From Deltaproteobacteria bacterium (GTDB lineage: Bacteria; Myxococcota_A; Polyangia; GCA-2747355; JADLHG01), in contig JADLHG010000058.1 in assembly GCA_020848905.1 (NCBI GenBank), positions 1-49,153 on the forward strand: a stretch of DNA of 49,153 nucleotides. Reading direction: 5' to 3'. The position numbers and the translations under genes were made by a program. Below the pieces are notes generated by a model. That model searched no databases. It saw only the letters and a program-made list of their open reading frames with translations, and was not told the origin of the DNA. Below, one piece after another: positions 18,521 to 26,979 of this stretch. Position 1 is the first letter of the stretch; each line of letters begins with the position of its first letter.

Positions 18521-19011
18521 GGGGCGACCACCTTTCCGCGGCGAATACGCGCCACGAGCTTCGTCCCCGGGGGAGCGGCGGCGGCCGCCACGTAGCCCAC
18601 GCTCCCGGCCAGGCGCGCGATGAGCCGGGGCAGAAGCGCCGCGCTCGGGACCTGGCGCGGAGGCCGTCCCATGCCTCGGATGCGCTGGTCGATCCAGTAG
18701 CGCGCCACGGCGTCGGGGTCGAGGCGCAGCACGACGCGGTCGAAGAGCACACGCACGCCGTCCCCGGCCGGGTAGTTGAAGGCCACGATCGCGCCGCCGT
18801 CGGGCCAGCGTCGGCGGCTGCCGCTGAAGATGGACTCCAGATCGGCGGCCGAGAGGGACGCGACCCGCACCGCCGGATGCACGATCACGAGTAGCTCGGA
18901 CGGGGGCCCCGCGGGCGCACCCGCCTTGGACTCCGACAGCGAGGAGCCCGGCGCGGCACCGAGGCTGAGGAGCGCCGCCGCCAGAGCGACGTATGCGACC
19001 CGCGCGCGCAT
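18517..19011 (-). CDS. short PstS-like periplasmic binding protein
   Basis: The 164-aa exported protein resembles the short PBP-like proteins annotated as phosphate ABC transporter substrate-binding proteins. Visible family features are LVIVHPAV after the signal peptide, then LESIFSGSRRRWPDGGAI, DGVRVLFDRVVL, the ARYWIDQRIRGMGRPPR segment and a closing SVGYVAA. It is half the length of true PstS, and no ABC permease or ATPase genes are nearby, so transport through a classical Pst system is unlikely from this locus. The start ATG shares one base with the stop of the porin gene upstream. Phosphate as ligand is an inference from family only. Confidence 0.72.
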   Translation of the reverse strand: MRARVAYVALAAALLSLGAAPGSSLSESKAGAPAGPPSELLVIVHPAVRVASLSAADLESIFSGSRRRWPDGGAIVAFNYPAGDGVRVLFDRVVLRLDPDAVARYWIDQRIRGMGRPPRQVPSAALLPRLIARLAGSVGYVAAAAAPPGTKLVARIRRGKVVAP

Positions 19012-20570
19012 CAGAAGGCCAGCACCAGGCGCGTGAAGATGTAGTGCGCGTTCGGACCCGTGGGTCGCGCGACCCCCGGATCGTAGCCCGGAAAGTCGAA
19101 GAACCAGCCGTGCGCGTACTGCAGCTTGAGCTGCACGTGCGGGTTGAAGTGGATGTTGAGCCCCGGCGAGATGGCCACCGCCGCCTCGCTGATGGGCGTC
19201 GGATTGCGGTAGAGCTCGAAGTAGAGGTAGGGCTCGAGTCCCCACCACGGCAGGCGGTAGGCCACGAGGGCGTAGGTGTTCCACTCCACGCGGCTCGGCT
19301 GAAAGGTGCCCACGCCGAAGACCGCGGGCTCGTGCTTGCCCTGGTCGAAGCGGACCGTCCGCACCACGCCCTCCGCGCGAATGCGGAGCGCACCGGCGTC
19401 CACGGCCAGGTCGGCGCCCGCCACGTGCTCCTGGAACGCCACCACCTCCGTGCGGTCCACCTTGTACGGCGTCAGGCTGGTCAAGGCGCGGGTCTCGTCG
19501 CTGTAGCGTCCCCAGTAGTAGGACACGCCGAACTTGAGCCGCGCCGGTCGACTGGTCTCGAGGAAGAGCCGTCCGCCGAGCGCCTTGTCGTCGGTGAAAT
19601 CGAGCCGCGCCGGGGTACGACCGTTCGAGACGTAGGCGTGGTAGCCGAGTCGCCAGTGCCCGAGATGAAAGGTGCCGAGGGCCTCGACCCCGAGCTGGCG
19701 CGTGGGGAGCATCTCGGAGTTGATGAACTCGGGGAGCTTGAGCGAGATCAGCGTCGGCGTGCCGTGGTCCACGTTCCAGATGCCGTAGGGGGTGAAGAAG
19801 TAGCCCGTACGGAGGATCAGCCAGTCGCGCGCGGTGTATTCGATATAGGCCCGCTCGAGCACGAAGGCGCTCCAGGTGATGCGTCCCCAGCCCCCGCTCG
19901 CCGAGTTCACGTCGGCGATGGAGGTGCTCGTGCGGGTGTACTTGCCACCGAAGGGGTCACCGATCCGCAGCTCCGCGCCGTGCGGGTAATTCGTGAGCCG
20001 AACCTCGAGCAGGGCGCGCCAGGAGTCGAAGGGCTGCACGTCGACGTAGAGATTGATGTTGCCGAGCACGAAGGTGGTGCCCTGCGTGGGAACGCTGGCC
20101 TGGATGACGTTGCCGCTCGGCAGAAACCACCTCTGCAGCCCCATGTCCATGAAGCCGTAGAAGCGAAAGATGGACTCCTTGGCGGAGTCCTCGCCGCCCT
20201 CGGCCTGCGCCTCGAGCTTGGCCTCCTGGAGCTGGAGCTGCTCCTTCTGCTCGGAGAGCCGCGCCGCCTGGGCCTTGAGCAGGGCCTCTTGCGTCTTGAG
20301 CCGCGCCTCCTGGGCGTCGAGCCGCGCCTTGAACTGGCGCAAGAGCACCTCGACGGTGGACCCGGAGGGCTGGCTGGCCGGAGGGGGGGGATCGCCCTTT
20401 GGGGAAGGCTCCTGCGCCCACGCCCCGCGCGCGCTCCCGAGGAGGGTCCCGAGCAGCGCGAGGGCCCCGACGCATGCCGCGCTGCGAGACCACCCCCATC
20501 CCCGCTTCCGCCCGCTCCTCACGCCGAACTCCTCCCGTCCATCGCGCATACGTTGCTCGATCTCCTTCAT
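19011..20570 (-). CDS. outer-membrane porin-like protein with coiled-coil N-terminus
   Basis: The product (519 aa from this ATG) has a signal peptide that ends near ARGAWA. A Pro/Ser linker and a heptad coiled coil (about 73-124, repeated QEARLKTQEALLKAQ) follow. A beta-barrel domain (about 135-519) is rich in aromatic strands and ends LVLAF, with the terminal Phe typical of outer-membrane proteins. Coiled-coil-plus-barrel architecture is shared with trimeric porins. An alternative start at 20549 (512 aa) has AAGGAG 13 bases upstream; the choice is open. It lies between the PHP gene and the PstS-like gene. Confidence 0.75.
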   Translation of the reverse strand: MKEIEQRMRDGREEFGVRSGRKRGWGWSRSAACVGALALLGTLLGSARGAWAQEPSPKGDPPPPASQPSGSTVEVLLRQFKARLDAQEARLKTQEALLKAQAARLSEQKEQLQLQEAKLEAQAEGGEDSAKESIFRFYGFMDMGLQRWFLPSGNVIQASVPTQGTTFVLGNINLYVDVQPFDSWRALLEVRLTNYPHGAELRIGDPFGGKYTRTSTSIADVNSASGGWGRITWSAFVLERAYIEYTARDWLILRTGYFFTPYGIWNVDHGTPTLISLKLPEFINSEMLPTRQLGVEALGTFHLGHWRLGYHAYVSNGRTPARLDFTDDKALGGRLFLETSRPARLKFGVSYYWGRYSDETRALTSLTPYKVDRTEVVAFQEHVAGADLAVDAGALRIRAEGVVRTVRFDQGKHEPAVFGVGTFQPSRVEWNTYALVAYRLPWWGLEPYLYFELYRNPTPISEAAVAISPGLNIHFNPHVQLKLQYAHGWFFDFPGYDPGVARPTGPNAHYIFTRLVLAF

Positions 20571-20670
20571 CGGCACCGCGGGACAGACCTTGAGCCCCGG
20601 ACAGCGACGCGGAGCGGGACGGCGACCGCCACTGCGGCAGCTCGCCCTGGACGGCGCGCCCGCGGGGACC

Positions 20671-23600
20671 TCAGTGCGAGAAGAAGCGTAACTGATCCAG
20701 GGCCTGCTGAAGCATCGGCGCCGTGAGGCGGCCTTGCTTGGCCAGGCGCACGAGCTCGGTCGCATCGGCGCGGTAGCGGCCGAGCCCCCGACGGTGGTCG
20801 TGGGCGGGGGCTTCAGGACCGGAGGTGGGTGAGGGTGGGTGCTCGTGCGCGGCCTGGCCGGGCCCGTGGGTGTGCCCATCGGCGGCGTGGCGGCTGCTCG
20901 CCTGCACGCCCCCCGGCACCGCCGCGCGATCGCGCTCGGTGGCCCAGCTCGGCAGCGACTGGGGCGGCGAGAAGCCGTCACCCCCGACGTCGACCCAGAT
21001 CGGATTCGTGAGCGCGTAGGGCCGCACGATGGTGATGGACGGCGAGAGCGGCGTGCGCAGCGAGCGCAACGGCGGCAGAAGCGGCGTGAGGCGCTGGATC
21101 AGCTCGTAGACCCCGAGCCGCGCCACCGGCGACGAGGAGTAGACCGGCGACATGGGTTTACCGTCGAGGCCCTGCGCGACGACCGCGTACCAGGTGTCCC
21201 GTTGCGGGGTGTGCAAGAGGGTGCCATCGAAGTTCACCACGCTGTCGTTCGGCACGCGGATGCAGTCGGTGGCGCCGGGGGGACAGTTCGTGCGTCCGGT
21301 GATCTCCTTGATCAGCTCGCCGTTGGCGTAGATCTCGATGCGGTCCACGTCGAACCAGCGCGGGGATTGTACGCGCACCTTGAGCTGCACGGTCTCGCCC
21401 TTCTTGACCTTCACCGTCGAGCCCAGCGCCTGCCCGTTCACCGAGAACTCGACGAAGGGGCCGTAGGTCGAGAGCGCCTGCATCTGCTTCACCTGGTCGG
21501 CCACCTCCTCGGGCGTGATCTGCGACGGCAGCTCACCGCTCGCCCGCACGTAGGTCCGCGGCAAGCCCGCCTCGCCGCTGTAGGTCCCGTGGCTGTCGGA
21601 GTTGCCAAGCGCGGGTCGCCGGATGCCGCGGTTCAGCATTACGAACCAGTCGTCCACCGTCCCGCGCAGCGTGGGGCAGGGCTCCTCGTCGCTCGCGGCC
21701 GCGGCGGGGGCCTCGGCCACGCACCGACCGCTCTTCGGCTCGCAGACAGGGCGAAGGGCGTCCCCCGCGCTCTTGCAGTCCGCATCCCCCGTACAGGCGA
21801 GCTCGCAGCGCTTGCCGAGGCCGCCGGTCGGGTCGGGGAGACAGCGCTCCTTCACCTTCCCCTCGGCCCAGGTGACGGTGCACTGCTCGTCCCCGGCGCA
21901 GCTCGTGGTCACGCGTTGACAGACCTTGCGCGCGGGCTCGGCGACGTTCTTCGGCTGACAGGCCTCGCGACCGGCCTGCACCAGCTTGGCATCGCAGCCC
22001 CCATTGTCGGCGCAACCCGGCGTGCAGGCCCCCGTGCGTTCGTCGCAGAGCGTCGTTCCACCGCAGTCGGCGTCGGCCGTGCAGCGGCACTGGAAGTCCT
22101 TGCCCGCGCCGGAGAGCGCCAGCTTCTGCTCGCTCGGCGTGCGCCGCATGAACTCGCGCTGCGCGTCGCTGGAGAGCCGGATCCACCGTCGGAGCCGCTC
22201 CTCGGCCGAGAGCTTGCCGTCGCCGAGCAGCGTGGCCAGGTCGTTGTTGTAGGTGCGGATCTCCTTCCAGGTGGGCCGGCGAATAAGGTCCAGGTTCTTG
22301 CCGTTGAAGAGCTCGACCGCGTCGAAGTTGCCCGAGAAGTTCGCCGGCATGAGCACGCGGTTGAAGAAGGCCGTTACGCTGAGCGGCGGCAGCTCGAGCG
22401 TCCACGGGTCGATGCCGTAGAAGCTGAAGTGATCGTAGTAGTGCGCCACGAAGACCACCGTGCGGTCGGGCCCGAGGCTCCCCCGCTCGCGCAGGTTCTT
22501 GAAGATCTCGACCGGCGGCATGTTCACCCAGTCGGGGTCCCCGCCGGGGAAGGGCTTGCGCCAGTGGAAGCCCCCCTTCAGCTCGGCGGTCTCGTCGAAG
22601 CGCAAGGGGAAGCCGATGAAGTGGCCGTAGTCGAGGGGCGAGATCTCGACGCCCACCTGGCTGCGCACCCACGGCGCCAGGTTGAGGCGGCGGATCGTCG
22701 GGGCGTAGTCGGTGAGCTGGTCGTGATCGGTGGCCGTGATCAGCTCGACCCCCTCGGTGGCGTAAGAGATCACGCGCGCCTCGTGGGTCAGGCCCGAGTC
22801 CACGCTGTTCGGGCCGTGTACGTGGAAATCGGCGCCGATCCAGCCTCGCGTGTCCACGACGCGCGGCAGCGTCGCCGTCACGCGCGAGACGAGGCCGGGG
22901 GTGATCGTCACGTACTGCTTGTGGAGCTCGTACTCGACGCCGCGGGAGATCACCGCCTGATAGACGCCGGGCGGGAGCTCGAGCTGGCCCTGGCCGCTCC
23001 CCGCCTGCTCGACGCGCACGGTGCCGTCGGCGTAGCGCCGTCCGCCCAGCTCGAGGGGCAGCTTCCCGACGCTCGGACAGCGGCAGGTGCGGGCGGCCGC
23101 GTCCCAGCGCTGATCGGGCCGGCAATCCCCCGGGCCCTGGTAGCCGGCGGAGGGACGGCAAAGCCCCGTCTCGCCGTCGCAGACCGGCGTCGGACCACCG
23201 CAGTCCTCGTTGCGCGCGCACTCCACGAAGCACTGCCCGAGCGTAATCTTCGAGGGCAAAAGGCGTCCCGACGCCTCGCGCACCGCGTACTGCAGGGTGC
23301 CGCTCTCGCCGGCCACCACGAGGGCCTTCACGCTCTGCCCCACGCCCATGGTCAGCGGCACGAGGGACGAGATAGCGCGGCCCTCTTCGGCGGCCACGAG
23401 CACGTAGCGCCCGGCGGGGAGCCGGCCCTCGAAGCTGCCGTCCTTGACGGAGTCGAGCCCGCTGTCGGTGAGAAAGTGCGAGATGGCCCCCACGTGGCCC
23501 GCCGGATTGAGCGCAGTGCGCGACTCGTCGCGGTGCGCCGCCGCGAGCTCCACGTAGCCCTTCCGCGCGATCGCCGCGTCGTCGAGCCCCGCCCAGGACT

Positions 23601-24858
23601 TCGGCAGGCCGTAGGCCACGACGTCGAGGCCCGAGACCGGCTTGCGCGTGCGGTAGTCCACCACGTGGCCGCGCAGCTCGCCGGTCGGGATCTTGCGCAG
23701 GCGGTAGTACCCCTCGAGCGCGGAGGCGCCGCTGCCGTCGCCTACGCCGACGTAGCGGGTGAAGCGCAGCTCGTTGCCCTTGAAGCACTCCTTGTTCGAG
23801 CGCGGGCAGGCGAAGCGGTTCGTGATCGCCGCGGTGAAGGCCTCCGAGAAGACCGGGATGGAGACGGTGCCGTCCGCGAAGTAGGCGTACGAGACGCCCG
23901 GGCCGATGGCCGTCACGTAGTCGAGGGAGAGCGGGTTCGAGAAGACGTCGCCCCCCGCGTCGAAGAGGCTGCGGATGTAGGTCTCGTGGTCGAAACCGCT
24001 GCCGGGGATGAAGACGTGCACTTTCCCCGAGAAGAGCATGAAGTCCCCGCCGAGCAGGCCGGCCAGCTTCTGCGCGGGACTGCGACACCGCTTCATCTCG
24101 GTCTTGAGCGAGCCGAACTCGAGCACCTTGAGCAGGTCGTCGCAGTGCGGGCTCGCCGAGGGGCACGGAGCACGAGCGCAATCGACGCCGGTGTTCTCGC
24201 CCAGCATGATGTCCAGGATGCTCGCCGGCGCGTTCAGCGCGGCCATCTTGAGCTCGGCTCCCTTGCCGTAGAAGCGAGCGGTGGTGGTGATGCGCACGAA
24301 GGTCTCGCCCGGGCACAGGTCGTAGTCGTTCACGATCTCGAGCTCGTCGGCGGGGTAGTTCTTCAGGATCGCCAGATCGAGGAGGCCGAGCACACCCATG
24401 ATGTTCTCGCCCTTGCCGGTGCCGCTGACGCGCACGCAGCCCGCGAGCGCGCGCCCGTCGGGGTCCCTCGGACAGGGCGAGGCTCCCACCGCGTCGCACG
24501 CGCCGTGCTGCATGGAGCCGCTGCCGCTCACCTTCAGGTTCACCATCGGCCCGAGCTCGTAGAAGGCATCCGAGCCCTTCCCCACGCCGTAGCGGTCCGC
24601 GGGGCGCTGGATGTCGAGGTCGACCAGGCTTCCGTTGGAGATGGGGAAGGTGCTGCGCTGGTTGTGGCGCCCGTGCACCACGGCCCGCAGGCGGTCGTTC
24701 TCGAGGAGAAAGTCGCCGACGCGCGCCTGGGCCGCCGGCCCACCGATGACCTGGGCCATGTCGTCGATCACGACCACCCGGGCGAACTGCTGCTCGTCCC
24801 GACAGGTCGGGAGCACCGGCACGCTCGCGAGGAGCGCGAAGAGAGTCCACCGACGCAT
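20671..24858 (-). CDS. large exported PHP-domain (CehA-like) metallohydrolase
   Basis: This 1395-aa exported protein has a short signal peptide and a Cys at 19 that may be lipidated (weak lipobox, LPTC). Residues about 25-670 form an N-terminal region with carboxypeptidase-regulatory-like segments (TGELRGHVVDYRTRKPVSG) and a Cys cluster (543-593). The PHP metal motifs follow: DFHVHG (677-682), TATDHDQ (709-714 region), GVEISPLDYGHFIG (736-749), FVAHYYDHF and GNSDSHG (1085-1091). Between the last two lies a Cys-rich insertion (about 922-1046) with about 16 cysteines in DxDC-type repeats. The C-terminus holds a His-rich stretch (DGHTHGPGQAAHEH). PHP enzymes of the CehA group hydrolyse ester or phosphoester bonds; the substrate here is unknown. 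Confidence 0.82.
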   Translation of the reverse strand: MRRWTLFALLASVPVLPTCRDEQQFARVVVIDDMAQVIGGPAAQARVGDFLLENDRLRAVVHGRHNQRSTFPISNGSLVDLDIQRPADRYGVGKGSDAFYELGPMVNLKVSGSGSMQHGACDAVGASPCPRDPDGRALAGCVRVSGTGKGENIMGVLGLLDLAILKNYPADELEIVNDYDLCPGETFVRITTTARFYGKGAELKMAALNAPASILDIMLGENTGVDCARAPCPSASPHCDDLLKVLEFGSLKTEMKRCRSPAQKLAGLLGGDFMLFSGKVHVFIPGSGFDHETYIRSLFDAGGDVFSNPLSLDYVTAIGPGVSYAYFADGTVSIPVFSEAFTAAITNRFACPRSNKECFKGNELRFTRYVGVGDGSGASALEGYYRLRKIPTGELRGHVVDYRTRKPVSGLDVVAYGLPKSWAGLDDAAIARKGYVELAAAHRDESRTALNPAGHVGAISHFLTDSGLDSVKDGSFEGRLPAGRYVLVAAEEGRAISSLVPLTMGVGQSVKALVVAGESGTLQYAVREASGRLLPSKITLGQCFVECARNEDCGGPTPVCDGETGLCRPSAGYQGPGDCRPDQRWDAAARTCRCPSVGKLPLELGGRRYADGTVRVEQAGSGQGQLELPPGVYQAVISRGVEYELHKQYVTITPGLVSRVTATLPRVVDTRGWIGADFHVHGPNSVDSGLTHEARVISYATEGVELITATDHDQLTDYAPTIRRLNLAPWVRSQVGVEISPLDYGHFIGFPLRFDETAELKGGFHWRKPFPGGDPDWVNMPPVEIFKNLRERGSLGPDRTVVFVAHYYDHFSFYGIDPWTLELPPLSVTAFFNRVLMPANFSGNFDAVELFNGKNLDLIRRPTWKEIRTYNNDLATLLGDGKLSAEERLRRWIRLSSDAQREFMRRTPSEQKLALSGAGKDFQCRCTADADCGGTTLCDERTGACTPGCADNGGCDAKLVQAGREACQPKNVAEPARKVCQRVTTSCAGDEQCTVTWAEGKVKERCLPDPTGGLGKRCELACTGDADCKSAGDALRPVCEPKSGRCVAEAPAAAASDEEPCPTLRGTVDDWFVMLNRGIRRPALGNSDSHGTYSGEAGLPRTYVRASGELPSQITPEEVADQVKQMQALSTYGPFVEFSVNGQALGSTVKVKKGETVQLKVRVQSPRWFDVDRIEIYANGELIKEITGRTNCPPGATDCIRVPNDSVVNFDGTLLHTPQRDTWYAVVAQGLDGKPMSPVYSSSPVARLGVYELIQRLTPLLPPLRSLRTPLSPSITIVRPYALTNPIWVDVGGDGFSPPQSLPSWATERDRAAVPGGVQASSRHAADGHTHGPGQAAHEHPPSPTSGPEAPAHDHRRGLGRYRADATELVRLAKQGRLTAPMLQQALDQLRFFSH

Positions 24859-24873
24859 GTTGTTCCTCTCGCC

Positions 24874-26175
24874 CTAAAACATGGCCTGGAGCTGGGCGAG
24901 CCCCACGTCGTTATCCACGCCCGGCCCCTCGAGCTCCTGCCGCCGGATGTAGTTGAGCTGAGCCTTCAAGCGGTCGCGGCAGAGGTAGACGTTGATCCCG
25001 CCCGAGAGGAGCTGCTGCTTGCCGAAGGTCGGGAGCTGGTCGTTGTCCCGGAAGTACTCGTAGCGGAACGCGGCCTGCAGGTAGTTGCGCCAGAGGAAGG
25101 CGGTGACCTCGCCGACGAGCCCCCAGCGGGAGAACGTGCCGGAGGTGGGCGCCGCGGCGGGCTGCGCGTCGGGGATGACCTTCTCCCAGAGGAGCTCGCC
25201 GGTCACGCGGAAGAGCCAGCCGTGCAGCGCGAGGCTGCCGCTCGCCTTGTGCCGGTTCACCGCCGGTCCGTCGTCGTACATGTAGCCGCCCGAGAGCGTG
25301 ACGCCGACGGGCTCCGGTTCCCAGCGCACGGTCGGGACGGCGTAGCCGAGCTGCAGGTAGCCCGCGGCGGCCGTGCCGGCCATCCGGTTCCCCGAGGTGA
25401 CGCCGTCGGAGCCGTTGTAGACGCCGCCCGCGTAGCGCGCGAAGGCGTGACCCCGGGAGAGGCGGCCCGAGACGGTGATCCCCACGCGCCGATCCGGAGC
25501 GACGAGCGTGACGCCGAGCGGCCGCTCGATGATCGCCAGGCGGCCCGAGGACATCATGGCGAAGGTCGAGAAGGGGACCTTGTCCATGCCGACGGAGATG
25601 TGGGCCCAGGGGAAGCGCTCCCAGGCGATGCGCGCGTCCAGGATCTCGCTGCCGCGGTCCCCGCCGAGGGCGATCATGACCGTGTCCTTCAGGTCGACGC
25701 CCAGATAATAGGAGACGTGCCGCAGGAGCTGGCCGCCGAAGGCCAGGCGCGCGCGCCGCACGCGGAAGCCCTCCGTGTCGGCGGCGTCGTTGAGCTGCAT
25801 CCCCGCCTCGTTGCCCACGTAGAAGGCCCCCTGGAGCTGCAGGAGCGCTCCGATGTGGAGCGAGAAGTTACCGCGCTGCACGAGCTCCACCTTGGTGTCC
25901 AGATCGCGCGCGACCACGCGGTCGGCGGCGGCCTCGGTCTCCTCGAGGGGCCGCGGCACGTAGGCCGACGGATCGTAGCGCTCGGGGCGCGGGGCGGCGG
26001 CCGGACCAGGGGTGGATGGTGCGGGGGGCGCGGCCGGCGTCGGGGCCGGGGCGACGGGCCGAGGTGCGGGCTGCGTCGCCGGCGCCGCCGCGGGCTGCGT
26101 CGTGGGAGCTTGGGCCCAAGAGGGCGCGCCGAGGAGCAGCGTCAGCGCGGATGCGAGCAGGGGGCGGCGAGCCAT
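24874..26175 (-). CDS. phosphate-selective porin O/P-like outer-membrane protein
   Basis: The 433-aa product has a signal peptide ending PSWAQA, then a long Ala/Pro/Thr linker (about 22-70). A beta-barrel domain starts near 100 with FSLHIGALLQLQGAFY and FRVRRARLAFGGQLLRHVSYYLGVD. These features match the OprO/OprP-type porin family (F-R-V-R-R-A-R-L motif followed by alternating strands). The last residue is Phe. It is the first gene of the operon; the ATG has GAGG eight bases upstream and a good promoter lies 49-78 bp upstream. Anion specificity cannot be read from the sequence. Confidence 0.85.
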   Translation of the reverse strand: MARRPLLASALTLLLGAPSWAQAPTTQPAAAPATQPAPRPVAPAPTPAAPPAPSTPGPAAAPRPERYDPSAYVPRPLEETEAAADRVVARDLDTKVELVQRGNFSLHIGALLQLQGAFYVGNEAGMQLNDAADTEGFRVRRARLAFGGQLLRHVSYYLGVDLKDTVMIALGGDRGSEILDARIAWERFPWAHISVGMDKVPFSTFAMMSSGRLAIIERPLGVTLVAPDRRVGITVSGRLSRGHAFARYAGGVYNGSDGVTSGNRMAGTAAAGYLQLGYAVPTVRWEPEPVGVTLSGGYMYDDGPAVNRHKASGSLALHGWLFRVTGELLWEKVIPDAQPAAAPTSGTFSRWGLVGEVTAFLWRNYLQAAFRYEYFRDNDQLPTFGKQQLLSGGINVYLCRDRLKAQLNYIRRQELEGPGVDNDVGLAQLQAMF

Positions 26176-26223
26176 TCTCGAACCTCACAAAAAGGCTGGT
26201 GGTTGGGAGGACGCGACGGCCGG

Positions 26224-26253
26224 ACCCTACACTGTCCGTTCCCGGGAGGTCAA
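26224..26253 (-). promoter_or_regulatory. promoter of the porin/PHP/kinase operon
   Basis: On the minus strand TTGACC (26253-26248) and TAGGGT (26229-26224) are 18 bases apart. The expected start near 26217 leaves a leader of about 42 nt with a ribosome binding site. Confidence 0.5.
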
Positions 26254-26294
26254 CGCGAGGACCGCCCCGGAAACCCGGGGTGTGACCAGCGCTC

Positions 26295-26323
26295 TTGACA
26301 GGGTGGCCCCGCGCGCTTGAAAT
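26295..26323 (+). promoter_or_regulatory. promoter of the small Cys-rich lipoprotein gene
   Basis: A perfect TTGACA (26295-26300) and TGAAAT (26318-26323) are 17 bases apart. The gene start at 26408 lies about 78 bases after the expected transcription start. Confidence 0.45.
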
Positions 26324-26407
26324 GGCCCCTTCACGCGACCGCTGGAGGAATGGCCCGACCGGCCGCTCCCTCCGCGGACGCCAACCTTAGCAAGACGAGG
26401 TGTACGA

Positions 26408-26776
26408 ATGAGGATCTTCGCGACGATCGTGGTGGCCGGAACGCTCGGGATGTTCGGCGTCGGATGCGGCAGCAACTCCTGCGAGCAATTCGCGTCGAAG
26501 ATGGCGGACTGCTGGAAGTCGGCGGACTGCAGCAAGCTCTCGGGGGTCGCCGGCATGCAGTGCCAGGCCTTCAAGAACGCGCAGAACCAGGGCGGCACCG
26601 GGAGCACCGGCGGCACGGGGAGCACGTCCTGCGACGGCGCGGCGAAGACCATGGCCGACAACGCCCTCAAGAACTGCAAGTTCGACCCGGCCGCCGACAT
26701 GTGCGGCGCGACGTGCGCTGCCGGCGGCAACCCCGGCACGAACCCGGGCACCGGGGACATGCCTCCGGTCGAGTAG
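26408..26776 (+). CDS. small Cys-rich lipoprotein
   Basis: This is a 122-aa predicted lipoprotein. The signal peptide ends in a GVGC lipobox (Cys20). The mature part has eight further cysteines: two pairs around KMADCWKSADC and MQC, a Gly/Thr/Ser linker (GGTGSTGGTGST), and a second half with SCDGAAKTMADNALKNC and MCGATC. The halves share a C-x-x-x-A-x-K-MAD pattern, so the gene may contain an internal duplication. The ATG follows the site GAGGTG. No family recognised. Confidence 0.75.
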   Translation: MRIFATIVVAGTLGMFGVGCGSNSCEQFASKMADCWKSADCSKLSGVAGMQCQAFKNAQNQGGTGSTGGTGSTSCDGAAKTMADNALKNCKFDPAADMCGATCAAGGNPGTNPGTGDMPPVE

Positions 26777-26979
26777 TCCGCGCAGGTTCCCTCTCCGCAC
26801 GCTTCGTACCGTCTATCTAGCTAAATCGCGCGATCGTGACTACGCAGAAGCAAGTAGTCACGCGATCAAACATGGTCGCATTGGCCAAGGTGACCAGGTC
26901 TAGTCGTCGTCGGGGACGATGATCGCCGGCCCCACTTCGCCGGCGGAGGGCGCACACGGGCGCGGGCGCCTCTCGACGC
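26777..26979. other. 203-bp intergenic region with hairpin
   Basis: No gene is seen. The region holds the inverted repeat at 26835-26862 and, at its right edge, a small palindrome around the transposase stop codon (GACGC-TCA-GCGTC, 26975-26987). Confidence 0.5.
26835..26862. repeat. REP-like inverted repeat near the transposase gene
   Basis: CGTGACTAC (26835-26843) and GTAGTCACG (26854-26862) form a perfect 9-bp stem with a 10-base loop. GATC bases flank both arms. Its place 120 bp beyond the transposase stop suggests, but does not show, a REP-type substrate. No second copy was noticed in this window. Confidence 0.45.

Noticed and set aside
20839-26298. A 1819-codon open frame on the plus strand
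   Set aside because: It lies antisense to the PHP and porin genes, is rich in Arg, His and Val, and has no family features. Such shadows are expected opposite GC-rich genes.
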